Assembly (NCBI GenBank): GCA_046304235.1 | Contig: JBKCEW010000084.1 | Span: 1-38,109, forward strand | Source of the DNA: CANHVK01 sp046304235 | GTDB lineage: Bacteria; Bacteroidota; Bacteroidia; Flavobacteriales_D; Crocinitomicaceae | Direction: 5' to 3' | Length of the DNA: 38,109 nucleotides | Part shown: in pieces, positions 24,701-34,600 of the stretch | Numbering within the stretch: the stretch's first letter is position 1 | Layout of the letters: each line of letters begins with the position of its first letter | The notes under the pieces: model-generated | What the model saw: only the letters and a program-made list of their open reading frames with translations | What the model was told of the DNA's origin: nothing | The model's database searches: none | Position numbers and translations under genes: made by a program

Positions 24701-27700
24701 ATACAGTACGACAGGGGCTACAGGCGCAAATATTACGGGTCTACCAGCTGGAGTTACGGGTTCGTGGAGCGCTAACGTGGTTACAATTACAGGAAGTCCC
24801 ACAACAAATACGGGTTCTCCATTTACCTATACAATAACACTTACGGGAGGTTGTGGAACTATTACAAAAACAGGAACTATTATAGTAAATCCAAAACAAA
24901 CATTAGGAATTACCTGTGGTACAACAACGAGCAGTTCAGTTCAATTCACTTGGACAAACATTCCAAATGCGACTTATAATTATAGCTATTTAGTTAATAA
25001 TACTGGAACTGCTTTAACCGGAAGTCTACCAATTGGATCAACTAATTTCACAAAATCTTCATTAAGCCCCGGTGATAAAGTAACCATAACTATTACACCT
25101 GTTGGAGGAACTTGTATTGATCCTGAAACATTTACATGTACTGCTGTAAACTGTGGTACTCCAAAGGTTGATGCTGTAAATTCAATAACAGAATGTAGTA
25201 ATACTGCTGTTACTGCTATTAACTTTACTAGTCCTCAAGGAACAGTGACTTTTGACTGGACAAACAACAATACATCCATTGGTTTAGCGGCATCAGGAAC
25301 AGGTAACATACCTACTTTTACCTCGTCGACAGTTTCAACCCAACAAACAGCAACAATTTCAGTCACAGCAACTCAATCAGGTTGTACTGGTCCTGTAACA
25401 AACTTCACAATTACAATAAATCCACTCAATACAATCTCACTGACATCTACATTAGGGACTGATGCTCAAACAGTTTGTAATAATTCTCCAATTAGTGATA
25501 TATATTACGCTACAACAGGAGCTACAGGAGCTACTTTTTCTGGGCTTCCTACAGGTGTTTCTGGGAATTGGAATAATAATATTATAACAATCAGTGGGAC
25601 GCCAACAACCGCAAACAATACTCCTTACACTTATACCATTACATTAACAGGAGGCTGTGGCATAATTACAAAAACAGGTACTATCAAAGTAAACCCTAAT
25701 AATACAATTACGTTAAGTTCTGCGGTTGGAAGTGATAATCAAACAATTTGTGTCAATAGTAACCTAACAAATGTTACATACACTACAACAGGTGCAACAG
25801 GAGCAAATTTTACAGGCTTACCAAGTGGTATTGTAGGTGATTTCACTAACAATTCTATTATAATTTCTGGCACTCCTACTTCAGAGGTGGGTAGTCCCTT
25901 TAGTTATAATATTGATCTTATTGGTGGATGTGGAACTGTTAATAAAACTGGTACAATCAATGTTAATCCAATTAACACAATTACTCTTACATCGGCAGCC
26001 AATAGTGATAATCAATCCATTTGTATAAATTCACCAATCACAACAATTACCTATTCTACAACTGGTGCAACAGGAGCCACATTTAGTGGACTTCCAAATG
26101 GTGTATCTGGTACCTGGAGTAATAATACGATAACATTAAGTGGATCTCCGACAACAAATTCAGGATCTCCATACAATTACACTATTACATTAACTGGAGG
26201 GTGTGGTACAGTTACAAAAACAGGAACTATCTCAATTATAACCGTTAACACCATTACTTTAACTTCTTCATTAGGAAGTGATAATCAAAGTATTTGTGAT
26301 GGAAATTCAATAAATACAATCATGTATACGACAACTGGTGCTACTGGTGCTGATTTTTCTGGACTTCCATCTGGAGTAAGTGGAAATTGGATTAACAATT
26401 CGATTGCCATTGTTGGTACACCTACTTCAACATCTGGAAGCCCATTCAACTACACAATTACTTTATTAGGAGGATGTGGAACTGTTACAAAGACTGGTAA
26501 AATAATTATTTCTCCAATAAATACGATAAATCTAACATCAAACTCTGGAACAGATAATCAAACAATTTGTGTTAATACTCCACTTACAAATATTACATAT
26601 GCAACAACTGGTGCAACAGGCGCTACTTTTAGTGGTTTACCGAATGGTATTTCAGGTGTTTGGAATAATAATGTGATTACAATATCTGGAAACCCTACTC
26701 AAAATAATACTGCCACATATAATTACCTAATAAATTTAATCGGTGGATGTGGTAATATTTCAACTACAGGTATTATTAATATAAATGCTCTTAATACTAT
26801 AACTTTAACTTCTGGAGTAAATAGTGATAAACAAAAAATTTGTAAAAACACTTCCATATCAGATATAACTTATGAAACAACTGGCGCAACGGGAGCTACT
26901 ATTTCCGGTCTGCCTACAGGTATTTCGGGACAATGGCTAAATGATGAAATTTTAATTAATGGATCGATTTCGTCAACAACTGGGAATCCATTTAATTATA
27001 CTATTTTACTAACAGGAGGTTGTGGGGTTATTTCTAAAACAGGAAGTATTGATTTAATTACTGACAATTCGATAATACTAACCTCAGCCTCAGGCACCGA
27101 TAATCAAAACGTTTGCCTTGGCTCTAACTTAAACACCATTAGTTATAAAACAACTGGAGCAACTGGAGCAAATTTTTCTGGACTACCTGATGGTGTAAAT
27201 GCTAATTGGGCAAATAGCCTTATTTCAATTACAGGAACTCCTACTGGTATTGCAAAAGTGTACAATTATGGAATAAATCTGATTGGTGGATGTCCAATTA
27301 ATGATATCTCAGGTAGTATCCAAACATTAGCAATACCAATAGCAATACCTACTGCTAATACTCCTTGCGAACAAGATATTCTAAATTTAGATGCTGGATT
27401 AAATGGTGCTAAAACATACAACTGGATTGGCCCTAACGGCTACACATCTAATCTTGAAAAACCAATCATAAATAACGTAACACTAAATGCAAAAGGAAAT
27501 TATACGTTAATTGTAACAGACAATAACAATTGTAGTAATTCATTTACATTAGGAGTGATCGTAAACCCGGTTGATAACATTCAATTTATCGATGTAAATC
27601 CAACTTGTAAGAATGGAAATGTCTTTAATTTACCAAGTGTGAATATTCTAGGAGGTACATGGAGTTCAGACGATAATGTAAGTATACAAAACCCTATTGT

Positions 27701-28613
27701 TGGCACTTTTGATCCAAGTAAATCCCAACCAGATCAGTATTATAAAGTGGTAGTGACATACAGCACCAAGTCAATCGTCCCTAAAAGATTATGTCCCTCA
27801 ACTTTATCTAAAGTTGTTTTCGTATACCCTACTCCAGATACATCTTTTATGGTAAAAGATAAATTACTATGTATCACGGATACACTTATTGCTGAAGTTT
27901 TAAACCCACAACCAAATACAACCTATACCTGGGATTTTAATAACGGACAAACATTTTCTGGACATAAAACTAATTATCTATATCCTAAATCAGGGATATT
28001 TGATTTGACAATTACCGCAAAACTGGGGATATGTACAAATACAAGTACAAGAAAACAACATATAAAAGTGGTAGATTTACCATCGAATGCTGAATTTACT
28101 CAAAGTGAAACTGAAATTGACTTTTACAACTCTGAAGTACAATTCCAAACAAAGACAAATGCTAATTATTATATGTGGAATTTTGGTGATGGATCAACAT
28201 CTACTTATAAAAATCCTAAGCATAAATTCCCAGAAATACCAGGTAAATATATTATAGATTTAACAGTTTCAAATATGCTTGGAAAATGTGGGGTAACTGT
28301 TTCAAGTTCAATATTCATGCCTGAACCAGTAATCTATTTTATCCCTAATACGTTTACACCAAATGGAGATGAAATAAATAATACGTTTCAACCAGTATTT
28401 ACCTATGGATATGATCCTCAGAATTATTCATTTTATATTTACAACCGTTGGGGAAATTTAATTTTTGAATCTCATGATGCCAAAATAGGTTGGGACGGTA
28501 CATTTGGAGAAGAACTAGTTCAAAATGACACCTATATTTGGAAACTTGAATTTAAAGAAAAAATTGAAGAGTACAAACACATTAAAACAGGTCATGTTAC
28601 CTTATTGAAATAG
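21759..28613 (+). CDS. Giant secreted modular protein with nine 91-residue repeats and T9SS type B sorting domain
   Basis: 2284 residues. Signal peptide MKKLILFIILSTISQFTLSQ. Domains in order: two PPC-like beta-sandwich modules (~21-350; TDVWFKF signature); Ig-like domain (~355-445); PKD domain (~447-515, LTWDFGDGTTGTG); a segment resembling a proprotein-convertase P domain (~545-715; NGTWKLIG, SITGWSIDF); Ig-like domains (~715-860); repeats R1-R2 (865-1046); an FN3-like plus Ig-like cassette (~1047-1222); repeats R3-R9 (1224 to ~1860); Ig-like; a stalk from residue 1938 (VDNIQF); PKD (~2139, YMWNFGDGST); and the final ~90 residues (FIPNTFTPNGDEINN, YNRWGNLIFES, WDG) forming the T9SS type B sorting domain used by gliding-motility-associated surface proteins. 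Likely a cell-surface adhesin; ligand unknown. A G8 run occurs at codon ~345. The second giant gene starts 43 bp downstream. Confidence 0.92.
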   Translation: MKKLILFIILSTISQFTLSQGDECSTALQLTNLSNYCSSGGSYTNATATVGAFGVPTCWYPTGSSAPKTDVWFKFVAIGTDVLFTVNGLNNSNGATLKNPNIALYDGNCSGTINELRCETNYKDYTYSNNVSIYKGGLKLGNTYLLRISTRQTDIGKFDICINNFTPVPNLNDPNDCDRATIVCNKDATSVGKLNAAGNNTTEVDNLGCFAAASAGESNSTWLNFTCKTSGTLTFEVNGAVPSDDIDWIFMRINGIRNCATKSVLSCNLANCNITKSSSNTEPRKTGIRDGESGLTGTDAGADYENGGCSGAQNGFNQTVQIEAGKTYALFLNNFEGSSGYTVTWGGTSTFVGPESKITVDKTTICVGDDISVNGSSSIEYTTFKWDLPSEASPTTQTTIGPFNQTFNKTGTFPIVLTTYDNNGCLDVTNQLITVNGINADFTAPSVCVGNPTVFTCTTAGLSGLTWDFGDGTTGTGTPTNHTYTNPGDYTAKLTVSGGGCTNVFTQKVSVLGAAITISPDPAQTCPGNQLTLNATANVTGNVSGSKVFSSTGTVSIPDDGYSYGTAPTSWDGTIGTGINSASKAAISPIVVSGLNSSNWKINSITLNVPTNKLKYNILYLETPCGQRIKLINQPTGLSGTGGLNGTIFTPTATATLTGTTPIGAGPYKATDITQWNSNLLSCTNPNGTWKLIGAIWEYSTIGTSSITGWSIDFQSDTPNLIQTITWSPTTNLSNIAYTGTNTISGTATAKTSTAETLTLTVTDKGGCTSKKQVTVSISTPNPPSSSGTTVCVNQSATLTATGNSGATFKWYADNTTTTTIPGSGTNGSFTTPNLTTNTSYYVSQISGGCESSRTKVDVNITNSNSISLTSAVGTDDQTVCLNSVITNITYSTNGATGATFTGLPTGVTGTWSANKITISGTPSVNTNSPYNYTITLTGGCGTVTKTGKITINNLNTITLSSASGTDNQTLCVNKQLTNITYSTTGATGANITGLPAGVTGSWSANVVTITGSPTTNTGSPFTYTITLTGGCGTITKTGTIIVNPKQTLGITCGTTTSSSVQFTWTNIPNATYNYSYLVNNTGTALTGSLPIGSTNFTKSSLSPGDKVTITITPVGGTCIDPETFTCTAVNCGTPKVDAVNSITECSNTAVTAINFTSPQGTVTFDWTNNNTSIGLAASGTGNIPTFTSSTVSTQQTATISVTATQSGCTGPVTNFTITINPLNTISLTSTLGTDAQTVCNNSPISDIYYATTGATGATFSGLPTGVSGNWNNNIITISGTPTTANNTPYTYTITLTGGCGIITKTGTIKVNPNNTITLSSAVGSDNQTICVNSNLTNVTYTTTGATGANFTGLPSGIVGDFTNNSIIISGTPTSEVGSPFSYNIDLIGGCGTVNKTGTINVNPINTITLTSAANSDNQSICINSPITTITYSTTGATGATFSGLPNGVSGTWSNNTITLSGSPTTNSGSPYNYTITLTGGCGTVTKTGTISIITVNTITLTSSLGSDNQSICDGNSINTIMYTTTGATGADFSGLPSGVSGNWINNSIAIVGTPTSTSGSPFNYTITLLGGCGTVTKTGKIIISPINTINLTSNSGTDNQTICVNTPLTNITYATTGATGATFSGLPNGISGVWNNNVITISGNPTQNNTATYNYLINLIGGCGNISTTGIININALNTITLTSGVNSDKQKICKNTSISDITYETTGATGATISGLPTGISGQWLNDEILINGSISSTTGNPFNYTILLTGGCGVISKTGSIDLITDNSIILTSASGTDNQNVCLGSNLNTISYKTTGATGANFSGLPDGVNANWANSLISITGTPTGIAKVYNYGINLIGGCPINDISGSIQTLAIPIAIPTANTPCEQDILNLDAGLNGAKTYNWIGPNGYTSNLEKPIINNVTLNAKGNYTLIVTDNNNCSNSFTLGVIVNPVDNIQFIDVNPTCKNGNVFNLPSVNILGGTWSSDDNVSIQNPIVGTFDPSKSQPDQYYKVVVTYSTKSIVPKRLCPSTLSKVVFVYPTPDTSFMVKDKLLCITDTLIAEVLNPQPNTTYTWDFNNGQTFSGHKTNYLYPKSGIFDLTITAKLGICTNTSTRKQHIKVVDLPSNAEFTQSETEIDFYNSEVQFQTKTNANYYMWNFGDGSTSTYKNPKHKFPEIPGKYIIDLTVSNMLGKCGVTVSSSIFMPEPVIYFIPNTFTPNGDEINNTFQPVFTYGYDPQNYSFYIYNRWGNLIFESHDAKIGWDGTFGEELVQNDTYIWKLEFKEKIEEYKHIKTGHVTLLK
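22792..22799 (+). repeat. G8 homopolymer inside the giant adhesin gene
   Basis: Eight consecutive Gs encode part of TWGG at codons ~344-347 of an otherwise AT-rich gene. Loss of one G brings a TAA 14 codons after the tract starts and gain of one brings a TAA 13 codons after, so either slip would truncate the protein near residue 357. A G6 tract also occurs in the same gene at 22164-22169. Confidence 0.9.
24351..27338 (+). repeat. Nine in-frame 273-bp repeats (R1-R9), array interrupted once
   Basis: Repeats begin at 24351 and 24624, then, after an unrelated 531-bp cassette (24897-25427), at 25428, 25701, 25974, 26247, 26520, 26793 and 27066. Within each block every start-to-start distance is exactly 273 bp (91 codons). 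Consensus landmarks: NTITLTS near the start, SDNQ(T/S)(I/V)C, TTGATGA, SGLP(T/S)G(V/I), TISGTPT, YTITLTGGCG, TKTG. Two cysteines per unit are nearly invariant. DNA has diverged strongly while length has not. Confidence 0.93.
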
Positions 28614-28656
28614 GCAACTTTTTTAGTAAATTCGTGTCTTGAACTAAAATTTAGAC

Positions 28657-31600
28657 ATGAATTTACTACAAAAGCTTTCATTATTTATAATTGTATTTTT
28701 TCAAGTCCATTTCATATTTGCTCAGCCCTCCAACGATGAATGTTCGAATCCTACTGTAATTATTCCTTATCAAACTTGTTCGGGGACTCTAGGTGATTTA
28801 ACTGGGTCGAATAAATCCTCACTTAATCCCACAAACTCTTTTTTTGATGTATGGTATTTTTTTACTGCAACAACATCTATCCATTATTTGACAGTTATAA
28901 GTTCTGGAGACTTTAAAGCTTCTTTTCAGATATATACAGGAAATTGTGGGGCTCTTACATCGATTGCAAATTTCGCAGGAACTACTCCAGGAACAACCGC
29001 TACACTAAGTGGTTTAAATGTAGGACAAACCTACATTTATAGAGTTTATCATAATGGAAGTACATTACCAACCACAAAAGAATTTGAAACTTGCGTTGAA
29101 AACTATATCCTAAACAATGATTGCTTAGGAGCTATTGAGATTACACCATCTTCTCCAGGAGAACCTTGTGGTGGTCTTAGAGGTAGAACCTCAGGAGCTA
29201 CACAAACAATGCCAGGTTGTAACGGAAGTGCTGAAGATGATGTTTGGTATAAATTTAAAGCAAACAGTTCTACACATTTTGTTGAGGTTGATGGTGATGC
29301 AAACTTTAACACAGTTTTACAAATCTTTAAGGGCGATTGTAATAATCTTTCATCATTACAATGTATCAATAACACAACTGCTGGAGGTATTGAATCAATC
29401 AAACTTACAAATTTAACTGTTGGAGATTGGTATTATGCCCGGGTTTATGATAATGGAACAACAGGTTCTACTACTCCTTATTTCAATATTTGTGTAACTA
29501 CCCCTCCTGTAAATGATGATTGTTTAAACGCAGTTGAAGTTAAATTTGGAAATTCATGTACCTCTGAATTTACGGATGGAACCTATGCTACACAATCGCT
29601 TGTAGCAGGTTCAAATATGGGTGATGCTTCGGACGATGTTTGGTTTAAATTCACACCAGATACATCAGTTGCATTTATTAGTATACAACCATCTATGGAT
29701 TACGATCCAGTAGTACAGTTATTCTCTGCATGTGGAACTCCTACAAGTGGTATATCTACTTTTTATGATGATAATAGCTATGCTCAAGGAGTTTTTGGAA
29801 CAGCAATTGTAAAAGGATTAATCAAAGGCAATACCTACTACTATAGAATATACGATAAATCAAATGTCATAAAAGATATGATGTCTTTTACAACCTGTGT
29901 AGTAAAACCTGCAGCTAATGATGATTGTGAAAAAGCAACTAAAATCACACCCGGTTTAACTTGTATTGAAACAACTGGAGATGGAACTTACACCACTCAA
30001 AGCACTCCGTCAACTGGAGGAAAAGGAGATGCTAATGATGATGTCTGGTATCAGTTTACAGCAACCAGTTCATCACACAACATCACAGTAAATGCCTCAT
30101 TAAAATACAATCCTATTGTACAATTATTTAATGGATGTATGACCCCTACAACTGGTTTAAGTTCATTATACGAAGATGCATTATTTCCTATTGGAGGAAG
30201 TTATACCGCTAAAATTAACGGTTTAACTATTGGAAACACTTACTATTACAGAGTTTATGATAAAGAAAGTATTAATCCTCAAACGATGACATTTACAACA
30301 TGCGTTACTACTGCTCCACCAAACGATGATTGTAATAATGCAAAAATGCTTTATGTAAATAATACTTGCGAAGAAATTATAGGAGATGGTAAATATGCTA
30401 CTCAATCAGTAGAAAATGCATGCAGTGGTTCTGCGACAAGTAATGACGATGATATTTGGTATAAATTTACTGCAACTTCAAACAATGCTTTCATATCTGT
30501 CACACCCGATGATAGTCAATACGACCCAATTGTTCAGGTTTTTAGTGGTTGTGGTACACCTCTAACCCCTACTTTTTGTGAAGATAATCTTTACAGTAAA
30601 GGAAAATTTGGAACTGCGATGGTTTCAAATCTAGTAAAAGGAAACACCTATTATTATAGGATTTATGACAAAGCTTCAACGAAACAAGATACAATGACGA
30701 TAAAAACTTGTGTTGTATCCTCTGTTGAAAATGATAATTGTAATAATGCGATAAACGTAACCCCAGGTTTAACTTGTAATGAAATCATTTCAGACGCGAC
30801 TTATTCAACAGAGTCGTTCGCAAAAGCTTCATGTGGCTCAGTGGCAAATGATGATGTCTGGTTTAAATTCACAGCAAATAATGATAGCTTATTTATCTCT
30901 GTAACACCAAAAGACAAAACCTATGATCCGGTAGTAGAAGTTTTTAATAATTGTCCAACGAGTGCAACGCCTAATTTGCTGTGTGACGACAATTCCTTCC
31001 CAATTGGTAAATTTGGAACTAAAATAATCACTGGACTAACTCCAGGAAATACCTATTATTATAGGGTGTATGATAAAGATGGTGTGAATGAAGACACTAT
31101 GGAAATAAGTACTTGTATAGTTAATCCTGTTATTAACAATGACTGTATTAATGCTACAACGATTATTTCATCAACAAATTGCGAGGAGGTATCGGGTGAC
31201 GGAACTTATGCATCTCAATCATTCAGTCCATGTAGTGGAAGCGCTGGAGCAGCTAATGATGATGTTTGGTATAAATTTACCGCAACCTCTACAAAAGAGA
31301 ATATTTCCGTTTATGCATCAAAATTTTACGATCCTGTTATAGAAGTCTACACCAGCTGTAACACGCCAATTAATCCAGCTATTTGTAATGATATTAATTT
31401 CCCAGTAAATGGATTTGGTACAATTTCTCTTAATACAATTCCAAATACTACTTACTATTACAGGGTTTATGATAAAAATACTACTAATAATTATCCATTA
31501 ACTTTTTCTACCTGTGTAACACATGCACCGATAAACGATGATTGTAATGGGGCTATTAAAATTACTTCTGGTTCAACTTGTAATGAGATAAATGCAGAAG

Positions 31601-34600
31601 GAACTTATGCAACAAAGTCTGTTGGGACAACTGCTAATTGCCTTGGAGATGACGCAGATGATGTTTGGTTTAAATTTACTGCAACAAATACAAATCAAAC
31701 GATTTATGTAAATGCAAATCAAAACTATAATCCAATAGTTCAACTCTATTCAAATTGTAGTAATTCCCCTACCCCTTTTCCATCCTCTGTTAATTCTTGT
31801 AATGATATTCGCTACCCAACAGGCGGTGTTGGATCAAATACTTTTACAGGTTTAACTGTTGGAAATGAATACTTTTATAGAGTTTATGATACAGGTAATA
31901 CTATTAAAACACCTTTAAAATTTAGTACTTGTGTTACAAATCCTCCAGACGCACCAATAAATGATAATCCTTGTAAAGCAACTTTAATTACGCCCAAATT
32001 ATCATGTGATTTTCAAACTTTTACTAACGAAGCCGCCACTGCAACGAGTGGTATTTCAATTCCTAAATGCGGGACTTTAGCCCCAAATGATGTATGGTTT
32101 AAAACAGTTGTACCATTTAGTGGATCATTAACTATTGATACAAAGGAATTAACTGTAGTTGATGGAACTATTGCTGTATATAAAGGCACATGTAATTCAT
32201 TATTAGAATTAAATTGTGATATAAATACTGGTACAGGAGAAATGCCTAAACTTGCTTTAACGAACTTATCACCTGGTGATACAATATGGATTCGTTTCTG
32301 GTCTGATAAAACTTCAGCAACTGGAAGTTTCGGTATTTGCGTTACTAAACCAATAGAAGCACCATTAGTTGATGGTTGTTCAAATTTATCATTTCAAAAT
32401 GGAACAGTATCTTGGTTTGGAACAACTGGAGATGTATATAAAGTTGCTGGAATGACTAACGTTCCTAATCCATTTTACAGATCAACTGTTTCAAATATTG
32501 GTACAGGACCATTTTTTACGGTAGTGACTTCTGGTGTTGATCCAGTATGTGGATTCCCGTTGGTTCCAGCTGGATACTCCTCATCTCTAAGACTTGGAGA
32601 TGGTAAAACAACAGGAAAAAGAGGCTCAACTATTGAACAATACTTTAAAGTAGATAAATCAAATGCTAATTTCATTTACAATTATGCCGTTGTATTTAAT
32701 GCTGAACGATCTGGAACTAATAAACATGAACCATATCAACAACCATTTTTCAAAGCTGAAGTTTTTGATGATGAGGGAAATCCTATTAGTTGTGGAGATT
32801 ATTTAGTTGGAGCATTTAGTGAACCTGGTTTTTTAATTTCACCAACGTCAAGTTTAGTGACCTATAAGCCTTGGACAAAAGTGAGTATTGATTTATCAGC
32901 TTATATAGGAAAAGCTGTTCATGTAAGATATACAACTGGAGATTGTACAGAGGGTGGTCATTATGGTTACGCATATATTGCATGTAATTGTGCTCCATTT
33001 GAAATTTCAAAACCTTCCAAAGTTTGTATTGGTGATACAGCTAAATTGTATGGACCTAAAGGCGCACAAACATATAGCTGGAAAGATCCCTCTGGTGCTG
33101 TTATTTCAACAAAAGATAGTGTATACATAAAAACCACAACTGCAGGTAAATTCAAATACACCTTAGATGTTACCATGTTTGGAACTTCTATGTGTCAAAA
33201 CACCTTAGAAGCTGAAATAGAAGTAGGGGCATCGCCGACTTTAAAAATTACAAATCCTGATACTGTTTGTATACCAAATACTGTAGATATAACCACATCT
33301 GATATTACAGATGGCTCAAGTAGTAATTTAGTATATAGTTATTGGACTGATGCATCCGCGACTATACCTTTATCGAATAAATCGTCAATCAATACCTCTG
33401 GAACTTATTATATTAAAGGTGTAAAAAGTCCTACTTGTTTAGATATTCAACCCGTAAACGTTACGATTAATCCTCTACCTAAAGTAGCTGATAAAACCGC
33501 AATTATTTGTTCGGGTGAGCAATTTACTGTTAGTCCTACAAATACGCTTCCTGATGAAATACCAACTGGAACAAAATATAAATGGACCGTTGTTGATAAC
33601 ACCAATGTATCGGGTGAATCAAACCAAACCACTGGTCAGACAGAAATCAGCCAAACACTAACCAATAATTCTAATACTTCACAAGATGTAGTATATACTG
33701 TTACCCCTTTTACGCCTGATTGTGATGGTACTCCATTTACTTTAACTGTAATAGTTAATCCAATTCCTAAAATTTCAGATAAAACAATAGCAATTTGTTC
33801 AAATAACTCATTTGATGTTTCACCTGCGAATACAAGTCCTGATATAGTGCCTAGCAGTACTACTTTTACTTGGAACTATACAGATAATTCAAATATTACT
33901 AATGAAGCTAATTCAACTACGGATGAAACTTCTGTAAAATCTTCAACCAATTTAATTAATACAACAAGTTCGGTTCAAACAGTTGATTACACAGTCACGC
34001 CAAAATCGGGAACATGTATAGGTTCAACATTCAAGGTAACTGTTAGCGTTAATCCTGCTCCAAAAGTTACAGATTTTGCAAAAAACATTTGTACTGGAAC
34101 AGCATTCGACGCAACACCAACTGATAATGGTACAACAAAACTAGTACCAATAGGTACAACCTATACTTGGTCAGCCCCTACGATTTCAGGAGGAATTACA
34201 GGAAGTTCAGCTCAAACTAATGTTTCAGCAATTACTCAAACGCTTACAAATCCTGACGCTATCAATCATACTGCAACGTACGTTATCACGGCAAATTCGA
34301 ATACTACACCAAATTGTTCTTCAACTTTCAATGCTGTAATAACTGTTGAACCAAAAGTACAACCCATAATAACTTGTGGTACTTCAAATGCAACCTCAAT
34401 GGAATTTACATGGGTTGATATTCCTTCTGTAACATCCTATAATTTTGAATATAAAGTAGGAAGTAGTGGTACGTTGAGTGCAACAGCTTCTATCCCTGCA
34501 GGTTCAACAAGTAAAACAATTTTAGGTTTAACTGCAGGTAATAGTGTATATTTTACATTAACTCCCGTTGGTATTTTATGTCCACTTCCTGCTACTAAAA

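Noticed and set aside
21705..28622. The ten bases TAGGCAACTT follow both the prfC and first giant gene ends
   Set aside because: The shared string includes the stop codon in each case, has no flanking similarity or symmetry, and may well be coincidence.
29135..31342. Alternative-frame open readings (29135-29416, 31139-31342) inside the second giant gene
   Set aside because: They are shadows of a continuous 3151-codon frame with clear repeats in another frame.
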